The notes below the pieces were generated by a model. The model saw only the letters and a program-made list of their open reading frames with translations, made no database searches and was not told the origin of the DNA. Made by a program: the position numbers and the translations under genes. Below are positions 1-8,159 of a stretch of 64,000 bases of DNA, piece by piece (positions within the stretch are counted from its first letter, which is position 1; each line of letters opens with the position of its first letter). This DNA comes from UWMA-0277 sp965183885 (GTDB lineage Bacteria; Bacteroidota; Bacteroidia; Flavobacteriales; BACL11): assembly GCA_965183885.1 (NCBI GenBank), contig OZ238992.1:1426001-1490000 (forward strand), given 5' to 3'.

Positions 1-553
1 AAACCTCACCATTCTCTTCAAAATGTTGTAATGCATCAATCATTCTTAATGCCTCGTCAACATTTCTTCCTAATGGAAAATTATTAACTACTTGGTGTTG
101 TACAGTTCCAGTTTTATCAATAAGAAATAAACCTCTGAAAGCAATCATAGGACCGTTAGCAACTAAGTTGTCGTCTTCATCTAGCTCATAGTCACCAGCT
201 AATACTCCAAAGTTAGTACTAATTGTTTTATCAGTATCTGCAACTATTGGATAAGTGATTCCTTTAATACCTCCTTCTTCTTTTGGCATTTGTAGCCATC
301 CCCAGTGTGATTGCTCTGTGTCTGTTGAACATGCTACTACTGCACAACCTCTAGCTTCAAATTCAGCTAACTTACTTTGAAAAGCAAATAGCTCAGTTGG
401 GCATACAAAAGTGAAATCTTTTGGATAAAAGAAAAATAAAACTGGTTGTTTTCCAACAAATTGATCTAAAGAGTAATCTGCTACAAATTCGCCTCCATTT
501 ACTACTGCTTGTGCAGAGAATGAAGGGGCTTTTTTACCTACTAATATTGACAT
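1..553 (-). CDS. Peroxiredoxin, AhpC/2-Cys type (3' end cut by window edge)
   Basis: This thiol peroxidase would reduce hydrogen peroxide and organic peroxides in the cytoplasm. The frame opens with ATG at 553 (MSILVGKKAPSF) and runs off the left edge after 184 codons. The peroxidatic cysteine is Cys51 in FTFVCPTE, followed by a thioredoxin-fold core (STDTEQSHWGW, GLFLIDKTG). The last readable residues are GEV and the next codon starts with T, as expected for the GEVCPA motif carrying the resolving cysteine of 2-Cys enzymes. That cysteine is therefore inferred, not seen. A TAnnTTTG box lies 31 bp upstream of the start. Confidence 0.95.
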   Translation of the reverse strand, partial: MSILVGKKAPSFSAQAVVNGGEFVADYSLDQFVGKQPVLFFFYPKDFTFVCPTELFAFQSKLAEFEARGCAVVACSTDTEQSHWGWLQMPKEEGGIKGITYPIVADTDKTISTNFGVLAGDYELDEDDNLVANGPMIAFRGLFLIDKTGTVQHQVVNNFPLGRNVDEALRMIDALQHFEENGEV

Positions 554-584
554 AATTTTTATTTTTTAGTTATTAAAACGATTG

Positions 585-592
585 CAAAATTA
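585..592 (-). promoter_or_regulatory. Candidate -7 box for the peroxiredoxin gene
   Basis: The minus strand reads TAATTTTG, a match to the Bacteroidota sigma-70 -7 element TAnnTTTG, 31 bp before the peroxiredoxin ATG. A TTG lies about 14 bp further upstream, closer than the usual 17-23 bp, so only the -7 half is convincing. Confidence 0.45.
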
Positions 593-612
593 CTACAAAT
601 TCAGGACAAAAA

Positions 613-1140
613 TCATATTTTGGAGAGAATAAAATCAACTCTTTCTTTAATGCTTGTTTTAGGAATTTCTATTAGGGTATACCCCAGTTTCTCATAGGTT
701 TTGATTAAAGACCTTTCAATGTTAATAGCAGATTCTATATCTTCTACGCGTTCTTTATCATTGATGTAAATCTCTTTCCAAAAGGGTGCGATAAATACGT
801 TCTTATTGAAAACACATTCTTTAATAGCTTCAGCTATTTCAGTTGTTGTTTCTATTTTATTTGCGTCTAAGTATGCAATGCAGTCAATACTGCTTCTGTC
901 AAAAAAACAAAGTTTGTCTTTAGGGATCTTATGATACTGTTGGGCACGTAAAGTAGCTATATGATTTTCAAAAGCAATTTGATCTTTCCAAGGTAAAATG
1001 TCGCCCCCAGTAGCTAATTGTTCTGCAATTATTTCTCGGGATATCTCTTTAGCACAATTGTAGCCTTTTTCTATTAAAGCATTAATAATAGCTGTTTTTC
1101 CAGTTCCTGGAGCTCCAGTAATTATATATTTACTATTCAT
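613..1140 (-). CDS. P-loop ATPase/kinase, AAA_28-like
   Basis: A 175-residue cytoplasmic NTPase of unknown substrate. A Walker A motif GAPGTGKT sits at residues 9-16, followed by a conserved YNCAKEISREII segment and FFDRSSIDCIAYL, which looks like the Walker B or nucleoside-binding strand. Length and motif order resemble the AAA_28 family of small ATPase/kinase-like proteins. It is the last gene of a minus-strand operon: its ATG directly abuts the stop of the ZIP transporter gene. No substrate can be named from sequence alone, and a role linked to metal uptake would be guesswork. Confidence 0.85.
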   Translation of the reverse strand: MNSKYIITGAPGTGKTAIINALIEKGYNCAKEISREIIAEQLATGGDILPWKDQIAFENHIATLRAQQYHKIPKDKLCFFDRSSIDCIAYLDANKIETTTEIAEAIKECVFNKNVFIAPFWKEIYINDKERVEDIESAINIERSLIKTYEKLGYTLIEIPKTSIKERVDFILSKI

Positions 1141-1833
1141 TTAAAGGCTTAAAATAACTACAATAGCACCAATAATTATAGCTAAGATCTTTTGAAGATT
1201 AAATTTGTGCCCATCACTACTCTCAAAAAGTATAGTAGTTGATATATGTAAGAATATACCAATAACCATTGCCATAATTTCATTATGGTAATTAGCAAGT
1301 GTAGTAAATAAACTTCCTGCAAAAACTCCTAATGGCGCCATTAAAGCAAAAAGGAGTAAATAGAAATAAGCTTTTTTCTTTGTCATATTGCTTTGTAAGA
1401 AAAAGCTCATAAGTACTATGGCAACAGGAAGTTTGTGTAGCACAACTCCTGTAAGTAAAGCATTATGGGCATGATGGTGAAGGTGCCCCCCTAAAGGAAC
1501 GCCCTCCATTAAAGCATGTAAACATAGGCTAATAAGTACTGAAAAAGGAATTACATTACTTTTATGAAAGTGTCCATGCTCTATTCCTTGAGAAAAGAAT
1601 TCTAATAATATTTGAAATAAAAAACCACCTAAAATATAAAGCCCAATATTCTGTGTTGAATTGTGTTCAAATAACTCGGGTAATAAATGAAGTATACTTA
1701 CAGCTAGTAAGTAAGCTCCACTAAAAGTAAGAAGTAGCTGTATGTTTTTACTTTTCTTAGGTTTAAAAAGTTCAACAATTACTGCTCCTGCAATTACAGA
1801 CGCAAAAAGTAAGGTTATGGTAATTAAATTCAT
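1141..1833 (-). CDS. ZIP-family divalent metal transporter
   Basis: A 230-residue inner-membrane protein with about eight hydrophobic segments, predicted to import a divalent metal such as zinc or iron. The two signature helices are recognisable: LCLHALMEGVPLG (HxxxEG, helix 4) and VVLHKLPVAIVL (HKxP, helix 5), which form the binuclear metal site in ZIP proteins. Histidine-rich loops (EHGHFH and GGHLHHHAH) are typical metal-sensing or delivery segments. Its ATG overlaps the stop of the upstream methyltransferase gene by 4 bp (ATGA), implying translational coupling. Confidence 0.92.
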   Translation of the reverse strand: MNLITITLLFASVIAGAVIVELFKPKKSKNIQLLLTFSGAYLLAVSILHLLPELFEHNSTQNIGLYILGGFLFQILLEFFSQGIEHGHFHKSNVIPFSVLISLCLHALMEGVPLGGHLHHHAHNALLTGVVLHKLPVAIVLMSFFLQSNMTKKKAYFYLLLFALMAPLGVFAGSLFTTLANYHNEIMAMVIGIFLHISTTILFESSDGHKFNLQKILAIIIGAIVVILSL

Positions 1834-2552
1834 TTTTTACAAATTAATATGAGTCTATCAGAAGTTTGGGCATTAAAATCTTCTAATTTATAGTTGCCAA
1901 AGATATCAATTATTTTCAGGCCTGCATTTGTGATGAAGTGAGAAAAATCAGAAAGTGTAATGGCCTTTACTTTTTCTTGATATTCTTGCTTTATTTCTTT
2001 ATCGTTAATAGCAATATCTTTTATAATATAATTGTTTTCTAGCTTCCTGTTAATATCAAAAATAATACCATTAATTTCTTTTTGTTCTTGTTTTACTAGA
2101 TTGGCAATTACTTTCTTTACATTCATAAAGTCAATGATAAGTAGACCTTCTTTTGTTAAATTACCTGCCATAGCATTAATAGCTTTTTGCTCATCTTCAT
2201 CTTTATCAAAATACCCAAAAGAGGTAAATAGATTTGTTGCTACATCAAAATAACCTTTTTTATATTCCTTACGCATATCATGTACGGCAAACTTTAAGCT
2301 ATTATTTTCATTTTGCTTTGCAGTTGTAATGCTATTAGGAGATAAATCTACTCCAACAACATTAAACCCTAAAGAGTTTAGAAAGGTGGCATGTCTTCCT
2401 TTCCCACAAGCAATATCAATTATCTTGCTCCCTTTTTTAAGACAAAGATAATTGCTTAGGTTTTTTATAAAAAATTCAGCTTCTTTTTCATCTCTGTTTT
2501 TATAAAGAATATGATAGTATTTGGAATCAAACCAGTCGGCAAACCAACTCAT
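1830..2552 (-). CDS. Class I SAM-dependent methyltransferase
   Basis: A 240-residue cytoplasmic methyltransferase of unknown substrate. Motif I is IIDIACGKGRHA at residues 44-55, with the ribose-binding acidic residue Asp69 in VVGVDLS. Later strands NLFTSFGYF and LLIIDFMNV follow the Rossmann-like fold. The C-terminal part (residues 150-240) resembles the beta-rich cap of small-molecule methyltransferases. It leads a three-gene operon with the ZIP transporter and the P-loop ATPase. No strong TAnnTTTG box was found before it. Confidence 0.9.
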   Translation of the reverse strand: MSWFADWFDSKYYHILYKNRDEKEAEFFIKNLSNYLCLKKGSKIIDIACGKGRHATFLNSLGFNVVGVDLSPNSITTAKQNENNSLKFAVHDMRKEYKKGYFDVATNLFTSFGYFDKDEDEQKAINAMAGNLTKEGLLIIDFMNVKKVIANLVKQEQKEINGIIFDINRKLENNYIIKDIAINDKEIKQEYQEKVKAITLSDFSHFITNAGLKIIDIFGNYKLEDFNAQTSDRLILICKK

Positions 2553-2677
2553 AGTTAATTGTTATTTCAAGATAGATAAAATTATCTTTCTTAGGTTAAT
2601 TTTAAGATGCTAATGTACAAATTTTCATAGGTATAATGATTTTCCTTTCTTTAACTGTTCTGTAAATTATTTTATAA

Positions 2678-2685
2678 TAATTTTG
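2678..2685 (+). promoter_or_regulatory. Candidate -7 box for the TerB-DnaJ gene
   Basis: TAATTTTG matches TAnnTTTG 20 bp upstream of the ATG at 2706. No clear TTG is seen at the expected -33 distance. Confidence 0.4.
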
Positions 2686-2705
2686 TAGAATAAAATTTTT
2701 AGAAA

Positions 2706-3410
2706 ATGTCAAAAGGAAAATGGATTGGAGCAGCAGCAGGTTGGTTCTTTGGAGGACCGATAGGAGGGATAATAGGGTATTATGTTGGAAAAAACATTTT
2801 CACTTCAAAGGTTGACGATAAAAAAGCATTTGAAATCTCGTTATTAATTCTTTCTTCAGTAGTAATAAAGGCTGATGGTAAGGTCTTAAATTCAGAGCTA
2901 GACTATGTAAAGAAGTTTTTTACAAATACTTTTGGGGCAAAAAAGTCAAATGAGTATTTCAGAATGTTTAATAGCTTAAATAAAGAGGATCTTAACTCTA
3001 AAATTAGACAGGTGTGTTTGCAATTAAATACTCATGTTAATCATGCTTCTCGTTTAGAAATTATTCATTTCTTATTTGGTGTTTCAGCAGCAGATAATGA
3101 AATCCATGCTGAAGAAGTTGTTCAGATAAAAAGGATAGCTACTTATATAAATGTAAACCCTTACGATTTTGAATCTATTAAATCAATGTTTTTGAAAGGT
3201 GGAGCTAATAATTCTGAAAAATGGTATACTATTTTAGAAATCACAAAAGATGCGACAGATAAGGAAGTGAAAAAAGCTTATCGAAAAATGGCTATAAAAT
3301 ATCATCCTGATAAATTACAGGGAGTGAGTGAGGATATTAAGAGGTTAGCAGAAGATAAATTTCTAAAAGTGAAAGAAGCTTACGAACAAATAATGAAGAC
3401 CAGAGGTTAA
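2706..3410 (+). CDS. TerB/DnaJ-domain protein, DjlA-like co-chaperone
   Basis: A 234-residue protein with three parts. The N-terminus is glycine-rich and hydrophobic (GWFFGGPIGGIIGYYVG, residues 12-28) and probably membrane-associated. A TerB-like helical domain spans about residues 40-150. A C-terminal J domain spans about residues 175-234, with the HPD motif at residues 200-202 that stimulates DnaK ATPase activity. This order matches DjlA-type co-chaperones, although the membrane anchor is weak. The stop codon overlaps that of the convergent MmcQ-like gene within TTAA. Confidence 0.88.
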   Translation: MSKGKWIGAAAGWFFGGPIGGIIGYYVGKNIFTSKVDDKKAFEISLLILSSVVIKADGKVLNSELDYVKKFFTNTFGAKKSNEYFRMFNSLNKEDLNSKIRQVCLQLNTHVNHASRLEIIHFLFGVSAADNEIHAEEVVQIKRIATYINVNPYDFESIKSMFLKGGANNSEKWYTILEITKDATDKEVKKAYRKMAIKYHPDKLQGVSEDIKRLAEDKFLKVKEAYEQIMKTRG

Positions 3411-3760
3411 AGTTTTTCTAATTCTAACTTTAATTTTTTTGGCATTTTAGCAACAACTAAATCATAGGAATGTTTTATCCATTCTTGTATTTGTTCATTG
3501 CTAAGATCTCCTTGTAGATTTACTGAATTCCAATGTTTCTTATTCATGTGCCATGCTGGAGTAATTTCACTGTGTTGCTCTCTGAGTTCAATTGCTTTTT
3601 CAGGATTACATTTCAAATTAATAAATTCAAAGGTCATCATATTGCTTAATGCAAACATTTTACCTAATACTTTAAAAACTAAGGTATCTTCATCAAAAGG
3701 AAGTTCCTCAGTTACTCCTTTAAATGCTAGGCAATATTCCCTTAGTTCATCAAGAGTCAT
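3407..3760 (-). CDS. MmcQ/YjbR-family protein
   Basis: A 117-residue protein of the MmcQ/YjbR (CyaY-like fold) family, recognisable from EYCLAFKGVTEELPFDEDTLVFKVLGK near the N-terminus (residues 7-34), the NLKCNPEKA segment and TPAWHMNKKHW near the centre. Family members are often annotated as DNA-binding, but the biochemical role is not established. It is the last gene of the ung-rmuC-rlmB run, one base after the rlmB stop, and ends in a 4-bp tail-to-tail overlap with the DnaJ-type gene. Confidence 0.88.
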   Translation of the reverse strand: MTLDELREYCLAFKGVTEELPFDEDTLVFKVLGKMFALSNMMTFEFINLKCNPEKAIELREQHSEITPAWHMNKKHWNSVNLQGDLSNEQIQEWIKHSYDLVVAKMPKKLKLELEKL

Positions 3761-3761
3761 T

Positions 3762-4502
3762 TTAACCTCTCTGTCTTATAGCTTCATACAAAATAACACC
3801 AGTAGCAACAGATACATTTAAGGAAGCAATTTTTCCACTCATAGGTATTTTTGCTCTTGCATCACATAGTTTTAAAAACTCAGGAGAAACACCATCTTCT
3901 TCTGATCCCATAATAATTGCAGTAGGAGGAGTGTAGTCAGGTTTATACATGTTATCTTGTGTTTTTTCGGTGCATGCAATTAATTGTACACCACTATCCT
4001 TTAGGAATTGAAGACTTAGTTTTAGATTCCAAGTTCTACATACTTTTATTTTGTGTAAAGCTCCTGCTGAGGTTTTAATAGCATCAGCGTTTATTGCTGC
4101 TGCATTTTGTTCTGGAATCAAAATAGTATCTACTCCTGCACATTCTGCTGTACGAGCAATTGCTCCAAAATTTCTAACATCAGTTATTCTATCTAGCACT
4201 AAGACTAGTGGGTTTCTCCCATCTTCATATAGTTGAGGTACTACATCCTCTATGTTATGAAAGTCAATAGGAGAGATAAAAGCAAAAACTCCTTGATGAT
4301 TTTTTCTAGTAAGGCGGTTTATTTTTTCTAATGGAACATGTTTGTAGTTTATTCTCTTTAGTCGTACAAGTTTCCAAAGTTCAGCAAATAGGTCATTGTG
4401 CAATCCTTTTTGAATAAAAAGCTTGTCAATAGTTTTTCCTGCTTCAATAGCTTCAATAATGGCGCGAATACCAAATGTGTAATTTTTTTCTTCTTTATGC
4501 AT
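3762..4502 (-). CDS. rlmB: 23S rRNA (guanosine-2'-O)-methyltransferase RlmB/TrmH family
   Basis: A 246-residue SPOUT methyltransferase predicted to 2'-O-methylate a guanosine in the 23S rRNA peptidyl-transferase region. An N-terminal substrate-binding domain (GIRAIIEAIEAGKTIDKLFI) precedes the SPOUT core with LDRITDVRNFGAIARTAE, IIMGSEEDGVSPE and the knot motif LNVSVATGVILYEA. I chose the ATG at 4502 (MHKEEKNYTFG). The frame is open to 4535, but the extra residues do not resemble the family and lie inside rmuC. The start overlaps the rmuC stop by 8 bp. Confidence 0.93.
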   Translation of the reverse strand: MHKEEKNYTFGIRAIIEAIEAGKTIDKLFIQKGLHNDLFAELWKLVRLKRINYKHVPLEKINRLTRKNHQGVFAFISPIDFHNIEDVVPQLYEDGRNPLVLVLDRITDVRNFGAIARTAECAGVDTILIPEQNAAAINADAIKTSAGALHKIKVCRTWNLKLSLQFLKDSGVQLIACTEKTQDNMYKPDYTPPTAIIMGSEEDGVSPEFLKLCDARAKIPMSGKIASLNVSVATGVILYEAIRQRG

Positions 4503-5610
4503 CAAGTTGTGGTTTTTCAAGTGTGTTTTGTTCAAATTTAAGAGAAGATTTTCCTCCTGAAATTTTTGTAATATCTTTATCTATCTTATTAAATTCTTTT
4601 GATGAGTTGTTGTAGTGGTTTACAACAGTTCCTATAGTTTTTCCAAGTTTGTCATGAGACTCTTTATATGAATTAAGATGATTACTCAATTTCTCAATAT
4701 TCTTCATAATTTCATCAATTGAGCGCTCAACTTTCATGTTGTGGAGTGCTTTTACAGTAATTTGTAGCATAGGGAATAAACTCATAGGCGATACTATCAT
4801 TACTTTTTTGGTATAAGCATAAGAAACTAAATCTTTGGAATTAATTTTTAATGCACCAACTCTACTGTTTAGCAAGTCTTGATATAATCCATCAGCAGGA
4901 ATAAACATATAAGCGTAATCAGTTGTTTTTTCTGCGGTTCGGATGTACTTTGAAGTTTCATCAATTCTTTTCTTAATATCATCTTTAAATGATTTCTCAA
5001 GCGATTCAATTTCGGATTTATCTTCACTCTCAATCATTCGATTGTAATTGTCTAATGAAAATTTTGCATCAATTGGAATAATAAAATCTCCAACTCTTAC
5101 TATTGCATCTACAGCTTCTCCATTTTTAAAGTGATATTCCATTTGGAAAAGTTCAGGAGGCAATACATTTGCTAGTAGATTTTCAAGTTGGATCTCTCCT
5201 AATATTCCTCTTTGCTTTTGATTACTTAGAATTTTTTCTAAGGTTTTCATTTGGTTAGCAAATCCTAATACTTGATCATTAGTTCCTTTTATTTTTTCTA
5301 ATTCAGCAGTTACTTCTTTTATTACTTTATTTGATGAAGCAAATTGCTTTTGCATGTCTTCTTTTGAGCTGGTTTGAAAAGTGTTGATACCGTTATTTAT
5401 ATCTTTTAGTTTGTCTTCAATCTCTTTTCTTCCTTTTTCAGAGTTATCAGAAACTTCTTTTCTTATATCTTGAATCTCTTTTCTTAGTTCAGCATTAAGT
5501 TGTACTAAGAGTTCTTTTGAAGTATCTTCTTTCTCCTCAGGCTTTTTATTAAAGTTTAAATATCCTAAGCCAATAAGTATAACAAGTAATAGAATTATGA
5601 TGATTTCCAT
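4495..5610 (-). CDS. rmuC: DNA recombination protein RmuC homologue
   Basis: A 371-residue RmuC-family protein with a predicted nuclease-like core that limits inversions at short repeats in E. coli. The N-terminus is a single membrane helix (IIIILLLVILIGLGYLNF), followed by a coiled coil at roughly residues 30-120. The RmuC domain is marked by KQRGILGEIQLENLL, PIDAKFSLDNY and AYMFIPADGLYQ. It lies between the L,D-transpeptidase and rlmB genes in a minus-strand operon that also holds ung, so DNA repair genes are grouped. Confidence 0.94.
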   Translation of the reverse strand: MEIIIILLLVILIGLGYLNFNKKPEEKEDTSKELLVQLNAELRKEIQDIRKEVSDNSEKGRKEIEDKLKDINNGINTFQTSSKEDMQKQFASSNKVIKEVTAELEKIKGTNDQVLGFANQMKTLEKILSNQKQRGILGEIQLENLLANVLPPELFQMEYHFKNGEAVDAIVRVGDFIIPIDAKFSLDNYNRMIESEDKSEIESLEKSFKDDIKKRIDETSKYIRTAEKTTDYAYMFIPADGLYQDLLNSRVGALKINSKDLVSYAYTKKVMIVSPMSLFPMLQITVKALHNMKVERSIDEIMKNIEKLSNHLNSYKESHDKLGKTIGTVVNHYNNSSKEFNKIDKDITKISGGKSSLKFEQNTLEKPQLDA

Positions 5611-5625
5611 GTATGGATTTTTGAA

Positions 5626-6216
5626 TTATAAAATGAGGACTAAAGTACCAACTTCTATCAGCTTATACAAGTCAATTACTTCTTTATTTTTCATTCGGAT
5701 ACAACCGTGTGATGCTGGTGTGCCTAGCCTTCCCTCTTCTGAAGTTCCATGTATGTAAATATAGCGTTTATATGAGTCTATTCCTTCTCCTTTATTCTTT
5801 CCTTCTTCCATACCTTCTAGCCATAGGATTCTACTTGTTACATCATCAGTTTTACTTTTAGTAGTGTCTGTATATATTGTGGCGATATCTCCATAAAAGA
5901 CTCTGCCTTTCATTCTTCCGTTAATTGGAGTTTTGTCTCCATATTTTCTGTTTATTTTATGTAGTCCTAAAGGAGTTTTGTTACTTCCTGCTTTGCTTCC
6001 TGTTCCATAAGATGAAGATGAAATAATATAAGATCTAATAATTTGCTTCTCTTTAATATGATAAAGTTTTTGATCCTTTATTGAAACAAACAAGATTTCA
6101 TTATATGTAATATCTTGCTTCTTTAAGTAAGAGTTTATTGGTTCAAGTACTAAATCTTGCCCAAAAGCAAAGGAAGAGAAACAAGTGATTAAAATAAGGT
6201 TAAAGAGTCTTCGCAT
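5626..6216 (-). CDS. L,D-transpeptidase (YkuD-type) family protein, exported
   Basis: A 196-residue exported protein with an N-terminal signal peptide (LFNLILITCFSSFAFGQ). The catalytic L,D-transpeptidase motif is present: HGTSEEGRLGTPASHGCIRM, in which the Cys of SHGCIR is the nucleophile and HGT the upstream histidine. Such enzymes make 3-3 peptidoglycan crosslinks or attach proteins to the wall in the periplasm. The start lies within the last codons of ung (28-bp overlap), and the signal peptide supports this start. Confidence 0.9.
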   Translation of the reverse strand: MRRLFNLILITCFSSFAFGQDLVLEPINSYLKKQDITYNEILFVSIKDQKLYHIKEKQIIRSYIISSSSYGTGSKAGSNKTPLGLHKINRKYGDKTPINGRMKGRVFYGDIATIYTDTTKSKTDDVTSRILWLEGMEEGKNKGEGIDSYKRYIYIHGTSEEGRLGTPASHGCIRMKNKEVIDLYKLIEVGTLVLIL

Positions 6217-6890
6217 AGTTTCCAGTTGATGGGTTTTTGATTATTCTTAATGAGAATCTTATTAGTTTTTGAGAAATGTTTACAGCCAAAAAAACCTCGG
6301 TAAGCTGAAAAAGGAGAGGGGTGAGCTGCTGTTAAAATATGATGTTTATTAGTATCAATGAGTGTTGCTTTTTTTTGAGCAAATGCTCCCCAGAGTAAAA
6401 AAACTAGATTTGATTTCTCCTTAGAGAGTTTAGTTATTATGGAATCAGTAAAGTTTTCCCAGCCTATTTTTTGGTGAGAGCCGGCTTCTTTTTCTCTTAC
6501 CGTTAAGGTTGAATTTAAAAGCAGTACTCCTTGTGTGGTCCATTTTTCCAGATTTCCACTTTTAGGTGTAGTTAAGTTCAAGTCTGTTTTTAGTTCTTTA
6601 AAAATGTTTCGTAACGATGGAGGGATTTTTGTGTTGTTAGGGACGGAAAAAGAAAGTCCATGCGCTTGCCCTTTTCCGTGGTAAGGGTCTTGTCCTAGAA
6701 TTATAACTTTTACTTCTTTTAGAGGAGTGCTATTGAAGGCGTTAAAAATATCATCATGCTTTGGGAAAATATTTTGTTGCGCTTGTTCTATTTTTAATTT
6801 TTCCTGAATTTCTCTAAAGGACTTGTTGTTAAATTCTTCTTTTAGGAAGGTTAGCCAGTCTGTATTAATATGTGGTTTTTTACTTGTCAT
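6189..6890 (-). CDS. ung: Uracil-DNA glycosylase, family 1
   Basis: A 233-residue enzyme that removes uracil from DNA in base-excision repair. The water-activating loop GQDPYHG has catalytic Asp68, followed by GLSFSV and LLNSTLTV. The DNA-intercalation loop AAHPSPFSAYRGFFG has His190. Length and motif order are normal for family 1. It opens a five-gene minus-strand operon with a candidate -7 box 11 bp before the ATG. Its last 28 bp overlap the signal-peptide region of the L,D-transpeptidase gene. Confidence 0.97.
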   Translation of the reverse strand: MTSKKPHINTDWLTFLKEEFNNKSFREIQEKLKIEQAQQNIFPKHDDIFNAFNSTPLKEVKVIILGQDPYHGKGQAHGLSFSVPNNTKIPPSLRNIFKELKTDLNLTTPKSGNLEKWTTQGVLLLNSTLTVREKEAGSHQKIGWENFTDSIITKLSKEKSNLVFLLWGAFAQKKATLIDTNKHHILTAAHPSPFSAYRGFFGCKHFSKTNKILIKNNQKPINWKLCEDSLTLF

Positions 6891-6901
6891 TTTAAGAGTA
6901 T

Positions 6902-6909
6902 CAAAAGTA
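6902..6909 (-). promoter_or_regulatory. Candidate -7 box for the ung operon
   Basis: The minus strand reads TACTTTTG (TAnnTTTG) 11 bp before the ung ATG. The rest of the 183-bp gap up to 7073 holds no ORF or hairpin that I can support. Confidence 0.4.
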
Positions 6910-7049
6910 GTTATTAGTTTTCATTTATTTGTTGATTGGTGTTAGTTGTTTTTGGGGTGAGCATTTAAAATATTGGCCTCTATTTTTTTATTTTCATTAC
7001 TTTAATACTTAAGTCTGTTTTTTTCCGTTAGTAAACTAATTGTTTTATG

Positions 7050-7057
7050 TATTTTTG
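7050..7057 (+). promoter_or_regulatory. Candidate -7 box for the small lipoprotein-lipA unit
   Basis: TATTTTTG matches TAnnTTTG 16 bp before the ATG at 7074. A TTG at 7040-7042 is too close to act as the -33 element, so the upstream half is unassigned. Confidence 0.45.
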
Positions 7058-7073
7058 TCAAAAATTATTTCTC

Positions 7074-7196
7074 ATGAAAAAGTCATTTTTATTTTTATTT
7101 GCTGTGCTTATGCTACTAGTGATTTCATCTTGTGGTGTTTATGAACATCAATGTCCTGGTGTAGCAAGTGTTGATTCTGTTTCATCTAATTCATAA
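7074..7196 (+). CDS. Small lipoprotein, 40 residues
   Basis: The ORF has an ATG start and a complete lipoprotein signal: MKKSFLFLFAVLMLLVISSC with lipobox ISSC|G. The mature part is only about 21 residues (GVYEHQCPGVASV...). A promoter box precedes it and lipA follows 12 bp later in the same reading frame, separated by the TAA at 7194. It may be co-transcribed with lipA. Function is unknown. The clear signal peptide and lipobox support a real gene despite its size. Confidence 0.65.
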   Translation: MKKSFLFLFAVLMLLVISSCGVYEHQCPGVASVDSVSSNS

Positions 7197-7208
7197 ACTC
7201 TCTTTATT

Positions 7209-8063
7209 TTGTCATCAGTTCAAAAAACTAAGAAGCCAAAATGGCTAAAGGTGAAGTTGCCTACTGGAGAGGCATATAAAAAAGTAAGAGGGATTACTAA
7301 ATCACACGATTTACATACAATTTGTGAAAGTGGAAATTGTCCTAATATGGGAGAGTGTTGGGGTGAAGGAACTGCAACATTTATGATTTTAGGAAATATT
7401 TGTACACGTTCTTGTGGATTTTGTAATGTTATGACGGGTCGTCCCTTAGCAGTTGATGTTTTAGAACCTAAAAAAGTTGCTCGATCTGTACGTTTAATGA
7501 AGGTGAAGCATGCGGTAATTACTTCTGTTGATCGTGACGATTTAAAAGATGGAGGGGCTAGTATTTGGGTAGAAACTATTAATGAGATAAGGAAAGAAAA
7601 TCCAGAGACTACTATGGAGACTTTAATTCCTGATTTTAAGGGTAGATTAAAAGATATTCAGCCAATAATTGATGTAGCTCCTGAAGTTGTTTCACATAAT
7701 ATGGAAACGGTAAGAAGGCTTACTAAAAAAGTAAGGATTCAAGCAAAGTATGATAGGAGTCTAGATACTTTACGTTATTTAAATGAGGGAGGGATAAAAA
7801 CAAAATCTGGTATTATGTTGGGTTTAGGAGAAACTGAGGATGAGGTTATAGAAACAATGCATGATTTAAGAGCTGTTGGTGTTTCTATTATGACAATTGG
7901 ACAATATCTGCAGCCAACAACAAAGCATCTTCCTGTTGTTTCCTTTATTACACCTGAACAATTTGATAAATATAAGGAGATAGGATTGTCTCTTGGTTTT
8001 CAGCATGTTGAAAGCAGTCCTTTGGTTAGATCTTCTTATCACGCTGAAAAACATATTCACTAG
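7209..8063 (+). CDS. lipA: Lipoyl synthase
   Basis: A 284-residue radical SAM enzyme that inserts two sulfurs into octanoyl groups on lipoyl domains. The auxiliary cluster ligands are Cys39, Cys44 and Cys50 (CESGNCPNMGEC). The radical SAM ligands are Cys65, Cys69 and Cys72 (CTRSCGFC). The C-terminal RSSYH motif, whose serine ligates the auxiliary cluster, is present. The best start is TTG at 7209: an in-frame stop lies at 7194-7196, no ATG occurs before the first cysteine cluster, and KPKWLKVKLPTGE is the usual family N-terminus. Confidence 0.96.
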   Translation: MSSVQKTKKPKWLKVKLPTGEAYKKVRGITKSHDLHTICESGNCPNMGECWGEGTATFMILGNICTRSCGFCNVMTGRPLAVDVLEPKKVARSVRLMKVKHAVITSVDRDDLKDGGASIWVETINEIRKENPETTMETLIPDFKGRLKDIQPIIDVAPEVVSHNMETVRRLTKKVRIQAKYDRSLDTLRYLNEGGIKTKSGIMLGLGETEDEVIETMHDLRAVGVSIMTIGQYLQPTTKHLPVVSFITPEQFDKYKEIGLSLGFQHVESSPLVRSSYHAEKHIH

Positions 8064-8120
8064 CAGATAACTGTTTTTTTATTTTTTTTATTTAATGAGG
8101 TTTTTTTGTTAGAGAATCAT

Positions 8121-8128
8121 TATATTTG
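8121..8128 (+). promoter_or_regulatory. Candidate -7 box for the M43 protease gene
   Basis: TATATTTG matches TAnnTTTG 31 bp before the ATG at 8160. A TTG at 8106-8108 leaves a 12-bp spacer, shorter than usual. Confidence 0.4.
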
Positions 8129-8159
8129 TTTCCTTAAAAATTAAACAAATTCATTAGAT

